Assembly: GCF_036242395.1 (NCBI RefSeq)
Contig: NZ_CP108458.1
Span: forward strand, 7,316,001-7,380,000
Source of the DNA: Kitasatospora sp. NBC_01266
GTDB taxonomy: Bacteria; Actinomycetota; Actinomycetes; Streptomycetales; Streptomycetaceae
DNA length: 64,000 nucleotides
Direction of reading: 5' to 3'
The position numbers and the translations under genes are program-made. The notes under the pieces were generated by a model, which was not told the origin of the DNA, made no database searches, and saw nothing but the letters and a program-made list of their open reading frames with translations. Positions 9,086 to 17,563 of this stretch are shown here, piece by piece. Every line of letters starts with the position of its first letter. Within the stretch, counting starts at the first letter, position 1.

Positions 9086-9643
9086 TCAGGCGGCGGGCAG
9101 ACCCTGGACGGCCCGCAGGGCGGCGGCCAGGGCCGCGACGTCGACCGGTGCGCTGGTGTCCACCCGGTGCACCCGGCCGAACGCGAGGGGTCGGGCGTCG
9201 CGGGACCAGTCCTCCCAGCGGCCGTCCCAGCGGCCGTCCCGCTCGGGGTGGACCGGGTGCCGCTCGGTCATCCGGGCGGTGAAGCGGCGGCGGGCGAGCT
9301 CCAACGGGACCTCGCACCAGACTTCCTGAACCTCCGTCACACCGGCCCGCCGCAGCCCCGCCTGGACGATCGGGCGCAGCGGGGCCAGCCACGGGGTCTC
9401 CAGCACCGCCGCGCCCCGGGCGTCGGCGAGCAGTGTCCAGAGGGTCTCGCCGGAGGCCGTTCCGAGGATCTTGCTCCACTCCAGGTCCGAGCAGCCGGCC
9501 GGGCGCAGGGGGGCCAGGTTGTCCGCCAGGGTCTCCTTGACGGAGTCCTTGCTGAACAGCGGCAGCCCCAACTCGGCGGCCAGCGCGCGGGCCAGGGTGG
9601 TCTTTCCGGCGCCGGGCAGGCCGTTGACCAGTACGGTGATCAT
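9086..9643 (-). CDS. P-loop small-molecule kinase / AAA-type ATP-binding protein
   Basis: The 185-residue product begins MITVLVNGLPGAGKTTLARA, a clear Walker A (residues 8-16). It continues with a KDSVKETLADNL substrate-lid-like segment and ends RVHRVDTSAPVDVAALAAALRAV, as in small kinases of the chloramphenicol phosphotransferase/shikimate-kinase-like group. The phosphate acceptor is unknown. Start ATG 9643. It lies 32 bases upstream of the VOC gene on the same strand and may be co-transcribed with it. Confidence 0.8.
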   Translation of the reverse strand: MITVLVNGLPGAGKTTLARALAAELGLPLFSKDSVKETLADNLAPLRPAGCSDLEWSKILGTASGETLWTLLADARGAAVLETPWLAPLRPIVQAGLRRAGVTEVQEVWCEVPLELARRRFTARMTERHPVHPERDGRWDGRWEDWSRDARPLAFGRVHRVDTSAPVDVAALAAALRAVQGLPAA

Positions 9644-9687
9644 GAAGTCAGCCTAGTGCCGCTGAAGTGGCGTGCGGGCCTGGGGTC

Positions 9688-10458
9688 CTAGCGTTCCACC
9701 AGTACGGTCAGCAGCTTGTCCAGGAAGCGCTCGAACGACGCCTGCGGGTCCATCGGCGCGTTGCCGGAGGCCAGGGCGGCGGCGATGTTCGGGTAGTCGC
9801 CGCTCGTCACCACGCCGGTCAGGTAGCTGACCAGGTCGCGCTGCCACTGCTGGACGTCCTGGCCGGCCGCGACGGTGGCGCGTTCCCAGTCGACGAACTG
9901 GCAGATGAAGCCGTTCAGCATCGCCAGCGCCTCCATCTTCTGCCCGCCGCTCAGGTCGGCGTCGGCCAGCGCGCCGAGGAAGAACTCGGTGACCCGCAGG
10001 CTGTTCGGGCCGAACGAGGCTCGGGTCCGGACGATGGTGACCGCCCAGGGATGCCGGCGCAGGATGGCCAGCTGCTGGCGGGCCAGCAGCCGCAGGTCGG
10101 CGCGCCAGTCGCCGGACGGGTGATCGGGCAGCTGGTACTCGCCGCAGACCGCGTCGAGCATCAGGTCGAGCAGTTGCTCCTTCTTCGGCACGTAGTTGTA
10201 GAGCGACATGGTGCCGGCGCCCAGCTCCCCGGCGATCCGACGCATCGTCACCGCCTCCAGCCCGTCGGCGTCGGCGAGTTCCATCGCCGCGCGGGCGATC
10301 GAGGCCCGGCTGTGCGCGGGGCGCGGCCCGCGTCCGGCGCGCTCGGGGCGCAGCCAGATGAGCTCCGGCGGCTCGGCTCCGGGCTGCGGGGTGGGCTGTT
10401 GGGCGGGCTGTGATTCCGGCTTGGGGGTGGGCTGGGGGGTGGGCTTGCTGGACGGCAC
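9688..10458 (-). CDS. TetR-family repressor of the adjacent ABC exporter
   Basis: The 256-residue product has an unusual Pro/Gln-rich leader of about 40 residues (low complexity, repeated TPQP/PTPK). A TetR DNA-binding domain follows (SRASIARAAMELADADGLEAVTMRRIAGELG, then TMSLYNYVPKKEQLLDLML), and the ligand domain resembles the TetR_C_1 group. Start GTG 10458, after GAGAGGTGATC. It is divergent from the drrA/drrB-like genes, with two palindromes in the shared 143-base gap. It most likely represses the exporter and perhaps itself until a drug-like ligand binds. Confidence 0.88.
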   Translation of the reverse strand: MPSSKPTPQPTPKPESQPAQQPTPQPGAEPPELIWLRPERAGRGPRPAHSRASIARAAMELADADGLEAVTMRRIAGELGAGTMSLYNYVPKKEQLLDLMLDAVCGEYQLPDHPSGDWRADLRLLARQQLAILRRHPWAVTIVRTRASFGPNSLRVTEFFLGALADADLSGGQKMEALAMLNGFICQFVDWERATVAAGQDVQQWQRDLVSYLTGVVTSGDYPNIAAALASGNAPMDPQASFERFLDKLLTVLVER

Positions 10459-10521
10459 GGGTTGATCACCTCTCGGCTCCCCATCTTAGGAGCGGTTCGG
10501 GCGGGGTCCGGGCAGGCTTTT

Positions 10522-10542
10522 ACTCCGTACCACGTACGTAGT
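10522..10542. promoter_or_regulatory. Candidate TetR operator, box 1
   Basis: A 21-bp near-perfect inverted repeat: arms ACTcCGTAC and GTACGtAGT around a CAC centre, with only one non-matching pair. It shares GTAC-n-AC-GTAC with box 2, 41 bp away centre to centre (about four helical turns). Confidence 0.6.
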
Positions 10543-10562
10543 ACTGTGCTGCACAGCTCGCT

Positions 10563-10583
10563 TCTACGTACAACGTACCTAGA
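10563..10583. promoter_or_regulatory. Candidate TetR operator, box 2
   Basis: A 21-bp inverted repeat: arms TCTAcGTAC and GTACcTAGA around an AAC centre, eight of nine pairs matching. It lies 19 bases before the drrA-like start and just upstream of its GGAGGG ribosome site, so a bound repressor would block the exporter transcript. Confidence 0.6.
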
Positions 10584-10601
10584 ACTTCGGAGGGAACCGT
10601 C

Positions 10602-11612
10602 ATGTCCCGAGAACACCTCGCCGTCCGCGCCCAGGGTCTGACCAAGCGCTACGGCAAGACCCATGCGCTGGCCGGGCTCGACCTGGCGGTCCCCGCCGGC
10701 ACCGTCTACGGCCTGCTCGGACCGAACGGCGCGGGCAAGACCACCGCCGTGCGGATCCTCGCCACGCTCGCCTCGCCAGACCAGGGCAGCGCCACCGTGG
10801 CCGGGTTCGACGTGGTGGCCGAGCCCGAGCAGGTGCGCCGCAGCATCGGGCTGGCCGGGCAGCACGCCGCCGTCGACGAGGGGATCACCGGGCGGGAGAA
10901 CCTGCAGCTGGTCGGCCGCTTCCACCACCTCGGTGCCCGGGAGGCCCGCCGCCGTAGCGCCGACCTGCTGGAGCGGTTCGGGCTCGCGGCGGTGGCCGAC
11001 CGCCTGGTGCGCACCTACTCGGGTGGGCAGCGCCGCCGACTCGACCTGATCGCCTGCCTGGTCACCAGCCCGCCGGTGCTCTTCCTGGACGAGCCGACCA
11101 CCGGCCTCGACCCGCGCAGTCGCGGCGAGATCTGGGACGCGGTACGGGAGTTGACCGGCACCGGCACCACCGTGCTGCTCACCACCCAGTACCTGGACGA
11201 GGCGGACCGGCTGGCCGACCAGGTCCTGGTGATCGGCCAGGGCCGGGCGATCGCCGACGGTCCACCTGACCGGCTCAAGGCCTCGATCGGCGCCCGGGTG
11301 GAGGTGGCTGTCGGCAGTGCCGGTGAACTGCCCGCCGCCGCACGGGTGCTGGCCGCGCTGACCGGGGGTGAGCCGCACGCCGACGCCGACCGGTTGCTGC
11401 TCTCGGTGGTCTCCCGTCCCGGGCGGGAGGTCTCGTTGCCAGGCCTGGTACGGGCGTTGGACGAGGACGGGGTGGCCGCGCGGGACGTGGCGCTGCGCAC
11501 GCCGACGTTGGACGACGTCTTCCTGGCGCTGACCGGAGAGGCTGGTGCTGGTGATGGTTCTGGCGCGGACGCCGGTACCGGTGCGGGTGCCGTGGCGGAG
11601 GTGGCGGCCTGA
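10602..11612 (+). CDS. DrrA-type ABC transporter ATP-binding protein
   Basis: This is the ATPase subunit of a two-gene ABC-2 exporter. The 336 residues contain Walker A GPNGAGKTT (40-48), the signature YSGGQRRRLDL, Walker B LFLDEPTTGLD, and the extended C-terminal domain typical of DrrA daunorubicin-resistance ATPases. The last 20 residues are Gly/Ala repeats (GAGDGSGADAGTGAGA). Start ATG 10602 with GGAGGG upstream. Its stop overlaps the start of the permease gene (TGATG), so the two are translationally coupled. The substrate is probably an amphiphilic drug or lipid (inference from the family). Confidence 0.93.
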   Translation: MSREHLAVRAQGLTKRYGKTHALAGLDLAVPAGTVYGLLGPNGAGKTTAVRILATLASPDQGSATVAGFDVVAEPEQVRRSIGLAGQHAAVDEGITGRENLQLVGRFHHLGAREARRRSADLLERFGLAAVADRLVRTYSGGQRRRLDLIACLVTSPPVLFLDEPTTGLDPRSRGEIWDAVRELTGTGTTVLLTTQYLDEADRLADQVLVIGQGRAIADGPPDRLKASIGARVEVAVGSAGELPAAARVLAALTGGEPHADADRLLLSVVSRPGREVSLPGLVRALDEDGVAARDVALRTPTLDDVFLALTGEAGAGDGSGADAGTGAGAVAEVAA

Positions 11613-12451
11613 TGTCTGTCACGACTCCTGACACCGTCCGGCTCCCGGCGTTCGGCAGCCCGCGTCGCAGCCTCACCGATCCGCTCGCCGACGCGCTCAC
11701 CTCGGCCCGACGGGTCCTGCTGCACTACCGCCACTCGCCCGGCCTGGTGGCCGCCTCACTGGCGGTGCCGGTGGTGATGGTGGTGGTCTTCGGCTACGTC
11801 TTCGGCAGCGCGATGCAGGTGCCCGGCGGCAACTACCGCGCGTTCCTGATGCCGGGCCTGTTCGCGATGGTCAGCGTCAACGGGGTGATGCCGACCATGG
11901 TCGGCGCGGCCCGGGACCTGGACCGCGGCGCCGCCGACCGGATCCGCTCGATGCCGGTCTCGCGCTTCGGCGTGCTGCTCGGCACCGCGCTGGCCGACCT
12001 GCTGGTCAGCACCGTGGTGCTGGCGCTGCTCGCGGTGGTCGGGCTGGTGGTGGGCTGGCAGGCCCACCACGGCTTGGGCGACGCGCTGGCCGGCTTCGGA
12101 CTGCTGCTGCTCTTCCGCTTCGTGATGACCTGGCTCGGCACCTGCCTGGGCCTGGCCGCCGGGCGGGAGGAGGTGGCCGGGCAACTGGCCATCCTGACCT
12201 TCCCGATCAGCATGGTGACCAACACCTTCGTCCCGACCGGCGGCATGCCGGGCTGGCTGCGGGCGATCGCCGAGTGGAACCCGATCAGCTCGGTGGTCGC
12301 CTCGGCCCGGGAGCTGTTCGGCAACCCCGTGAGCGGCGGCGCGGGTTGGCCGCTGCACCACCCGGTGACGGCGACCCTGCTCTGGTCGGTGGTGCTGCTG
12401 CTGATCTGCGGGCCGCTCGCGGTGCGCAGCTACCAGCGGCACGGCCGGTGA
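11612..12451 (+). CDS. DrrB-type ABC-2 transporter permease
   Basis: The 279-residue membrane subunit pairs with the ATPase above. About six hydrophobic segments can be seen, including AASLAVPVVMVVVFGYVFG, LLVSTVVLALLAVVGLVVG and ATLLWSVVLLLICGPLAV, and the ABC-2 signature region AILTFPISMVTNTFVPTGGMP. The first base of its ATG is the last base of the upstream stop. Regulation should follow the divergent TetR gene. Confidence 0.92.
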   Translation: MSVTTPDTVRLPAFGSPRRSLTDPLADALTSARRVLLHYRHSPGLVAASLAVPVVMVVVFGYVFGSAMQVPGGNYRAFLMPGLFAMVSVNGVMPTMVGAARDLDRGAADRIRSMPVSRFGVLLGTALADLLVSTVVLALLAVVGLVVGWQAHHGLGDALAGFGLLLLFRFVMTWLGTCLGLAAGREEVAGQLAILTFPISMVTNTFVPTGGMPGWLRAIAEWNPISSVVASARELFGNPVSGGAGWPLHHPVTATLLWSVVLLLICGPLAVRSYQRHGR

Positions 12452-12592
12452 CGGTGGCACCGGCAGCGCTGGCGGCACCGGTGTCACTTGCGGCCTGGGC
12501 GAACTGACGATCGTTCAGGCCGGTCGGGTCGGCTTCCGGACTTCTCACGAAAGTGCTGGACAGCAGGGGTCGGTGCGGCGGAGGGTGGGATC

Positions 12593-13564
12593 ATGGAGTA
12601 CACCTACCTCGGCCGTACCGGCCTGCGCGTCTCTCGTCTCTGCCTGGGCACCATGAACTTCGGTCCGTTCACCGAGGAGGCCGACGCCCACCAGATCATG
12701 GACGTCGCGCACGAGCAGGGCATCAACTTCTTCGACACCGCCAACACCTACGGGCGGCAGGTGCACCTCGGGCGCACCGAGGAGATCATCGGCGACTGGT
12801 TCGCCAAGGGTGGCGGGCGCCGCGAGAAGACGGTGCTCGCCACCAAGCTCTACGGGGACATGGGGGATTGGCCCAACGAGGGCAAGCTCTCCGCGCTCAA
12901 CATCCGCCGGGCGGTGGAGGCCAGCCTGAAGCGGCTGGGCACCGACCACATCGACCTCTACCAGATGCACCACATCGACCGGGCCACTCCCTGGGAGGAG
13001 ATCTGGCAGGCGATGGAGGTGCTGGTCGCCCAGGGCAAGATCATCTATGTCGGCTCCAGCAACTTCGCCGGCTGGCACATCGCCCGCGCCCAGGAAGCCG
13101 CCAAGGCCCGCAACTTCCTCGGCCTGGTCAGCGAGCAGTCCTACTACAACCTGCTGGAGCGCACCGTCGAGCTGGAGGTGCTGCCCGCCGCCGAGTCGTA
13201 CGGCCTGGGCGTGCTCCCCTGGTCGCCGCTGCACGGTGGCCTGCTCGGCGGCGTGCTGCGCAACGAGCGGGAGGGCGTGCGGCGGGGCGGTGAGCGGGTG
13301 GTGGAGGCGCTGGCCGCCAAGCGCGAGCAGATCCAGGCGTACGAGGACTTCGCCGCCGAACTCGGCCATGAGCCCGGCGACATCGCGCTTGCCTGGCTGC
13401 TCACCCGGCCGGCCGTGACCGCCCCGATCGTCGGGCCGCGCACCCTCGACCAACTGCAGGCGGCGGTGCGGGCCGTGGATGTGACGCTCGATCAGAAGTC
13501 GCTGGAGCGACTGGACGAGATCTTCCCGGGCCACCGGCCCGCACCGGAGGCGTACGCCTGGTGA
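12593..13564 (+). CDS. Aldo/keto reductase
   Basis: A 323-residue NADPH-dependent reductase of the AKR superfamily (YajO/Tas-like group). The catalytic tetrad is visible: Asp48 and Tyr53 (NFFDTANTYG), Lys (VLATKLYG) and His (YQMHHIDR). The cofactor end VGPRTLDQLQAAV is intact. Start ATG 12593, preceded by GAGGGTGGGA; an upstream in-frame ATG at 12488 adds unconserved sequence. The physiological carbonyl substrate is unknown. It stands 141 bases after the exporter genes and may have its own promoter. Confidence 0.92.
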   Translation: MEYTYLGRTGLRVSRLCLGTMNFGPFTEEADAHQIMDVAHEQGINFFDTANTYGRQVHLGRTEEIIGDWFAKGGGRREKTVLATKLYGDMGDWPNEGKLSALNIRRAVEASLKRLGTDHIDLYQMHHIDRATPWEEIWQAMEVLVAQGKIIYVGSSNFAGWHIARAQEAAKARNFLGLVSEQSYYNLLERTVELEVLPAAESYGLGVLPWSPLHGGLLGGVLRNEREGVRRGGERVVEALAAKREQIQAYEDFAAELGHEPGDIALAWLLTRPAVTAPIVGPRTLDQLQAAVRAVDVTLDQKSLERLDEIFPGHRPAPEAYAW

Positions 13565-13658
13565 ACCTGCCGGGCCGGGTTGGCTGACCGGGTCGGTGGG
13601 GTCGGTCGGGCCGGTCGGGTCGGTCGGATCGGCAGGCCTGGTTTGCGCCGGCCGCGGA

Positions 13659-14507
13659 TCAGTTCGCGCGGCCGACCGCGTTTGCGATCAACTCATCGGA
13701 CAGGGCCCGCAGTTGGAGGCGAGCGTTGGCGTCGTAGGCCTGGGCGTCGGACCGGGCCGGCCGGCGGCCGCTGTAGTAGCGGCCGCTGTTGGCGCCGGCG
13801 GCTCCGGTGACCAGGCGGAGCGTCGCCTCGACGCCCTCCTCCACCGTGCTCCAGGGCTCCACCCCGGACTCCCGGACCATGGTGGTGGCCATGTAGCTCG
13901 CCGGGTGCAGGGCGTTCACGGTGACCGGCCGGTTGTCGACCGCGAGCCGGTCGGCCAGGTCGAAGGTGGAGATGATCTGGGCGAGCTTGCTGCGGCAGTA
14001 GGCCGCCGTCCCGCTGTACTCCTTGGTGATCTGCGGGTCGGCGAAGTCGATCGGCTGCTGACCGGCCGAGGCCACGTTGACGATCCGGGCCGACGCGCCG
14101 GGCGTCTCGAGGAGGCGGGGGAGCAGTCGCTCGGTCAACAGGTAGCCGGCCAGGTAGTTCACGGCGAAGTGCAGTTCGAGGCCGTCGGCGGACTCCCGGC
14201 GGACATCCTTCGGCCCGCCGGTGCCCACGCCGGCGTTGTTGACCAGCACGTCGAGTCGGTCGAAGTCGGCCAGCACGCTGTCCGCGAGCCGGTCCACCTG
14301 GCGCAGGTCGGCCAGATCGGCCAGCCGGATCTCGGCGGCCCCGCCGGCCGCCCGGACCTGCTGCTGGACTTCGGTGGCGCGTTCGGCCGAACGCCCGTGC
14401 AGGATCAGCAGGGTATCCGGCGCGGCCAGCCGCAGGGCGAGGGCGCGGCCCAGGCCGTCGGTGGCGCCGGTGATCATGATGGTGGTCGGGGACGACGAGG
14501 GTGACAT
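13659..14507 (-). CDS. SDR-family NAD(P)-dependent oxidoreductase
   Basis: A 282-residue short-chain dehydrogenase. It has the cofactor loop TGATDGLG near the N-terminus, LVNNAGVG, the catalytic Ser in NVASAGQQP and the YCRSK (YxxxK) pair, with an active-site Asn expected in the VNYLAGYLLTERLLP region. It resembles the retinol-dehydrogenase-like SDRs of Streptomyces. ATG 14507 was chosen over 14531 because TAGGAG sits eight bases upstream of it. The substrate is unknown. A 10-bp tandem repeat array fills the region just upstream. Confidence 0.9.
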   Translation of the reverse strand: MSPSSSPTTIMITGATDGLGRALALRLAAPDTLLILHGRSAERATEVQQQVRAAGGAAEIRLADLADLRQVDRLADSVLADFDRLDVLVNNAGVGTGGPKDVRRESADGLELHFAVNYLAGYLLTERLLPRLLETPGASARIVNVASAGQQPIDFADPQITKEYSGTAAYCRSKLAQIISTFDLADRLAVDNRPVTVNALHPASYMATTMVRESGVEPWSTVEEGVEATLRLVTGAAGANSGRYYSGRRPARSDAQAYDANARLQLRALSDELIANAVGRAN

Positions 14508-14530
14508 AGGGTCAGCTCCTAAGCCTGTCA

Positions 14531-14600
14531 AGGGGTTTCGAGGAGCTCCGAGGAGTCCCGAGGAGTCCCGAGGAGTTTCGAGGGGAGTCGAGGAGTTTCG
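14531..14600. repeat. Seven 10-bp tandem repeats
   Basis: Seven contiguous decamers of consensus AGGAGTTTCG (variants AGGAGTCCCG, AGGAGCTCCG, AGGGGAGTCG) occupy the gap between the divergent SDR and methyltransferase genes. The 10-bp period equals one helical turn, so every copy faces the same side of the DNA. Confidence 0.9.
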
Positions 14601-14672
14601 AGACGGTGCGGATTGAATGTAGCGGATCCTCCGGGGAAGCGGCTACGGGTCGACTGCGGTGCTGAGCGGACG

Positions 14673-14735
14673 ATGGGGACAATGGGGACGAGAGGGACAA
14701 GAGGGATGACGGGGGCGGCAGGGGCGGCAGGGCCG
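14673..14735 (+). repeat. Seven 9-bp tandem repeats across the methyltransferase start
   Basis: Seven 9-base units (ATGGGGACA, ATGGGGACG, AGAGGGACA, AGAGGGATG, and so on) overlap the probable ribosome site and start codon of the methyltransferase. Read in frame they give MGTMGTRGTRGMTGAAGAAG. Several copies carry both a purine-rich patch and an ATG. Confidence 0.85.
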
Positions 14736-15629
14736 GGCAGCGGGGTGCCGCGGCTGGTGGGCGCGTGCCAGGAGCAGGACGCACCCGAGGAGCGCGACGC
14801 CTACCAGGACCCGCGGCTGGCCTCGGTCTACCAGCGCGGCAACGAGATGCCGGCCACTTCGCTGCGGGCCTGGGCGGAGCTGATCGCCGGCTACGCGTCA
14901 GGTGGCCGTGCCGTTTTGGAGGTCGGGGCCGGTACCGGGATGTTCTGCGCCGCGCTGGCCGAGGTTCTGCCGGATGCCGAGGTGACCGGAGTGGAGCCGT
15001 CCGCGCCGATGCTGGCCGAGGCGCAGCGGCACAACGCTCACCCGCGGGTGCGCTACCTGGCCGGTTCGGCGCAGGCGCTGCCGATGCCGGACGCCGGCGT
15101 CGACCTGGTGCTGCTCTCCCGGGTGGTCCACCACCTGCCGGACCGCCCGGCCGCCGCCCGCGAACTGGCCCGGGCGCTGCGGCCGGGCGGGCGGCTGGTG
15201 ATCCGCACCACTGTGCGGGAGCGGCTGGACGCGCCGGTGTACCGCTACTGGCCCCGGCTGCTGGAGACCGACGCCGAGCGCTTTCCGAGCGAGCGTCAGA
15301 TCGTCGAGGACTTCACGTCGGCCGCCGACTTCGCCGTGCACCGGGTGCACTCCTTCAGCCGGCCGACGGCGCTCGACCTGCGGGAGTGGCGGGAGCGGAT
15401 CGCCGGGCGGGCGCAGTCGAAGTTCCTCGCGCTGACCGAGGCGGAGTTCGCGGCGGGCCTGGCGCGACTGGACGCGGAGCTCGCGCGGGGCAGTGGCGGT
15501 GGTGGCGGTGGGGTGGCTGACTGCGGTGGTGGTGTGGCTGACGGCGGTGCTGTGCCCCGGGGAGCGGTGGCGCCGGTCGAGGAGCGGTACGACGTGATCG
15601 TCCTGGAGCGCACCCCGGTCGGGGCCTGA
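14706..15629 (+). CDS. Class I SAM-dependent methyltransferase
   Basis: About 307 residues with a Methyltransf_11-type Rossmann domain: motif I VLEVGAGTGMFCAAL, motif II VEPSAPML, motif III GSAQALPMPDAGVDLVLLSRVVHHL and LRPGGRLVIRTT. The conserved domain begins near RDAYQDPRLASVYQRGNEM. The C-terminal tail holds a Gly/Ala/Val-rich repeat (GGGGGVADCGGGVADGGAV). The start is uncertain because ATGs at 14613, 14673, 14682 and 14706 are all in frame within repeats; 14706 has AGAGGG at good spacing. The substrate is unknown. Confidence 0.82.
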   Translation: MTGAAGAAGPGSGVPRLVGACQEQDAPEERDAYQDPRLASVYQRGNEMPATSLRAWAELIAGYASGGRAVLEVGAGTGMFCAALAEVLPDAEVTGVEPSAPMLAEAQRHNAHPRVRYLAGSAQALPMPDAGVDLVLLSRVVHHLPDRPAAARELARALRPGGRLVIRTTVRERLDAPVYRYWPRLLETDAERFPSERQIVEDFTSAADFAVHRVHSFSRPTALDLREWRERIAGRAQSKFLALTEAEFAAGLARLDAELARGSGGGGGGVADCGGGVADGGAVPRGAVAPVEERYDVIVLERTPVGA

Positions 15630-15636
15630 GCCTGCG

Positions 15637-15668
15637 CGGGGCGGGGGGACTGCTCTCGGGCCGCCCCG
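15637..15668. terminator. Possible bidirectional terminator
   Basis: CGGGGCGG (15637-15644) pairs with CCGCCCCG (15661-15668) around 16 bases, between two convergent genes. There is no T run, so this is weak. Confidence 0.35.
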
Positions 15669-15682
15669 GCGTCCGGCCGGCC

Positions 15683-16537
15683 TTACTGATGCACCGGCGG
15701 CATCGCGAGTGGATTGATCGGCATCTGTGTGCGACAGAGCGCCGCGATCGGCTTCAAGGCGGCAGTCAGGCGGTCGAGTTCGTCGTGCGGCAGGCCTTCC
15801 CACACGCGGCCGGCGGCCAGGTCGGTGGCGGCCTCGACGGACCGGTGCCGGATCCGGCCGAGCTCGGTGACCGCCCCCTCCGCCGTCAGCCAGCCCCGCT
15901 CGACCAGCCGCGCCGCGGCGGCCTCCCACTCCTCGTCCGTCCACCCGCGCAGCGGCTGGAGCACCTCGCGGCTGGCGTCCAGCGCGCAGTGGAGCACCGG
16001 CGCCTCGCAGCCGTCCAACCCGGCCGCGACCAGCGCGGCCACATGGCCGTCCCCGCGGTGCTCGCGCAGTACGGTCGCGGCCTGCCACAGCCGCCCGTAC
16101 ACGTCCGCGGGCCGGGGGAGCGCGGCGTTGGCGGCGGCCAGCACCCGGCCGGCACAGTCCAACCGGGCCGCCGCCTCCTCCAGCGCGGTCGCCGCCGACT
16201 CGACCTGCTCGGGCTTCACCGGCTCCAGCAGTCGGACCAGCGCCGCCGCCGAGCCCTCGGTCCGGGCGGCCAGCGCCTGTTCGGGGCTCGCGTGCGTCCA
16301 CACGTCCGGCAGGGCGCGCTCGACCATCGCCGGGGAGAAGCTGAAGAACGCGGCGATCACCGGCGGCGCGTCCACGGCGCCCAGCGGAGCCGAGCGGCCG
16401 GCGAAGTAGCCGCGCCAGCCGCCGTCCAGCCCGGCCGCCTCGAAGGCCGCCCGGCTCTCGGGCTGGAGGAAGGTGACGGCGTACACCGGCTCGAAGAGCC
16501 ACCACAACGCGCGGGCGGGGTGGACGGGATCGGACAT
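15683..16537 (-). CDS. SCO6745-like (SalK-type) protein of unknown function
   Basis: The 284-residue product opens with HPARALWWLFEPVYAVTFLQPESRAAFEAAGLDGGWRGYFAGRSAPLG, a pattern I recognise from the actinobacterial SCO6745/SalK-like family. No enzyme activity is established for it as far as I know. It ends with a helical domain (AAARLVERGWLTAEGAVTELG) resembling a winged-helix-like C-terminal part. Start ATG 16537, with GAGGAAGG seven bases upstream. Convergent with the methyltransferase. Confidence 0.8.
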   Translation of the reverse strand: MSDPVHPARALWWLFEPVYAVTFLQPESRAAFEAAGLDGGWRGYFAGRSAPLGAVDAPPVIAAFFSFSPAMVERALPDVWTHASPEQALAARTEGSAAALVRLLEPVKPEQVESAATALEEAAARLDCAGRVLAAANAALPRPADVYGRLWQAATVLREHRGDGHVAALVAAGLDGCEAPVLHCALDASREVLQPLRGWTDEEWEAAAARLVERGWLTAEGAVTELGRIRHRSVEAATDLAAGRVWEGLPHDELDRLTAALKPIAALCRTQMPINPLAMPPVHQ

Positions 16538-16569
16538 CGGGAGACCTTCCTCGGAGGAGCTTGCCGGCT

Positions 16570-16634
16570 GGGCGGCCAGTTCGCTGGACGGGCAGTTCGC
16601 TGGACGGGCAGTTCGGCTGGACGGGCAGTTCGCT
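16570..16634. repeat. Four 16-17-bp tandem repeats
   Basis: GGACGGGCAGTTCGCT is present at 16586-16601, 16602-16618 (with one extra G) and 16619-16634, preceded by a divergent copy at 16570-16585. The array sits 33 bases upstream of the SCO6745-like start, in its probable promoter region. Confidence 0.85.
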
Positions 16635-16831
16635 GTATGGGGACGGCCCGGTGGGCACTGGCGGCCGCCCAGTGCTGATGACCACGGCGGCGGCCCCGGT
16701 AACCCCGACCGGGATGTGATGACGGTCACCCGGGGGTCACGGCGTGCGGTTGCCGGTGACGCGGCGCGGGATGATGGGACGAGGCGCCCGTTTCCCGTGG
16801 CGCCCCAGCCCTCGCGCGAAGGTAGTCGGTC

Positions 16832-17563
16832 ATGGCCCAGATCAGCCCGTCGGATCTCAGCGATTCCACACTGGACCGACGAAGCCAGATCAACCCCAGC
16901 ATCCTGTCCGCGGATTTCGCCCGCCTGGCCCAGGAGGCCGAGGCGGTGCGCGGTGCCGACTGGCTGCACGTCGATGTGATGGACAACCACTTCGTGCCCA
17001 ACCTCACGCTCGGCGTTCCGGTGGTGGAGTCGCTCGCCCGCGCGACCAGCACGCCGCTGGACTGCCACCTGATGATCGAGCAGCCCGACCGCTGGGCCCC
17101 GCAGTACGTGGAGGCCGGGGCCGGCTCGGTGACCTTCCACGTCGAGGCCGCCGCCGCGCCGGTCCGGCTCGCCCGGGAGATCCGGGCCAAGGGCGCCCGC
17201 GCCTCGATGGCGCTCAAGCCCGCCACTCCGATCGAGCCCTACGAGGACCTGCTGCCCGAGCTGGACATGCTGCTGATCATGACCGTCGAGCCCGGCTTCG
17301 GCGGCCAGGCCTTCCTGGACATCATGCTGCCCAAGATCCGCCGTACCCGGGAGCTGATCTCCAAGCACGGCCTCGAGCTCTGGCTCCAGGTGGACGGCGG
17401 CGTCTCCGCCACCACCATCGAGCGCTGCGCCGAGGCCGGCGCGGACGTCTTCGTCGCCGGCTCGGCCGTCTACGGGGCCGCCGACCCGGCCGAGGCGGTC
17501 CGCGCGCTGCGGGCGCAGGCCGAGGCGGCCACGGCGGGCGCGGGGTGGGCGTGCGCGCACTGA
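16832..17563 (+). CDS. rpe: Ribulose-phosphate 3-epimerase
   Basis: Interconverts ribulose 5-phosphate and xylulose 5-phosphate in the pentose phosphate pathway. The 243-residue TIM barrel has the family signatures INPSILSADFARL, LHVDVMDNHFVPN (metal His and catalytic Asp), CHLMIEQP, MTVEPGFGGQAF and LQVDGGVSATT with the second catalytic Asp. It starts at ATG 16832, preceded by GAAGG, with a 20-residue N-terminal extension. The last bases overlap the following RDD gene. Confidence 0.97.
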   Translation: MAQISPSDLSDSTLDRRSQINPSILSADFARLAQEAEAVRGADWLHVDVMDNHFVPNLTLGVPVVESLARATSTPLDCHLMIEQPDRWAPQYVEAGAGSVTFHVEAAAAPVRLAREIRAKGARASMALKPATPIEPYEDLLPELDMLLIMTVEPGFGGQAFLDIMLPKIRRTRELISKHGLELWLQVDGGVSATTIERCAEAGADVFVAGSAVYGAADPAEAVRALRAQAEAATAGAGWACAH

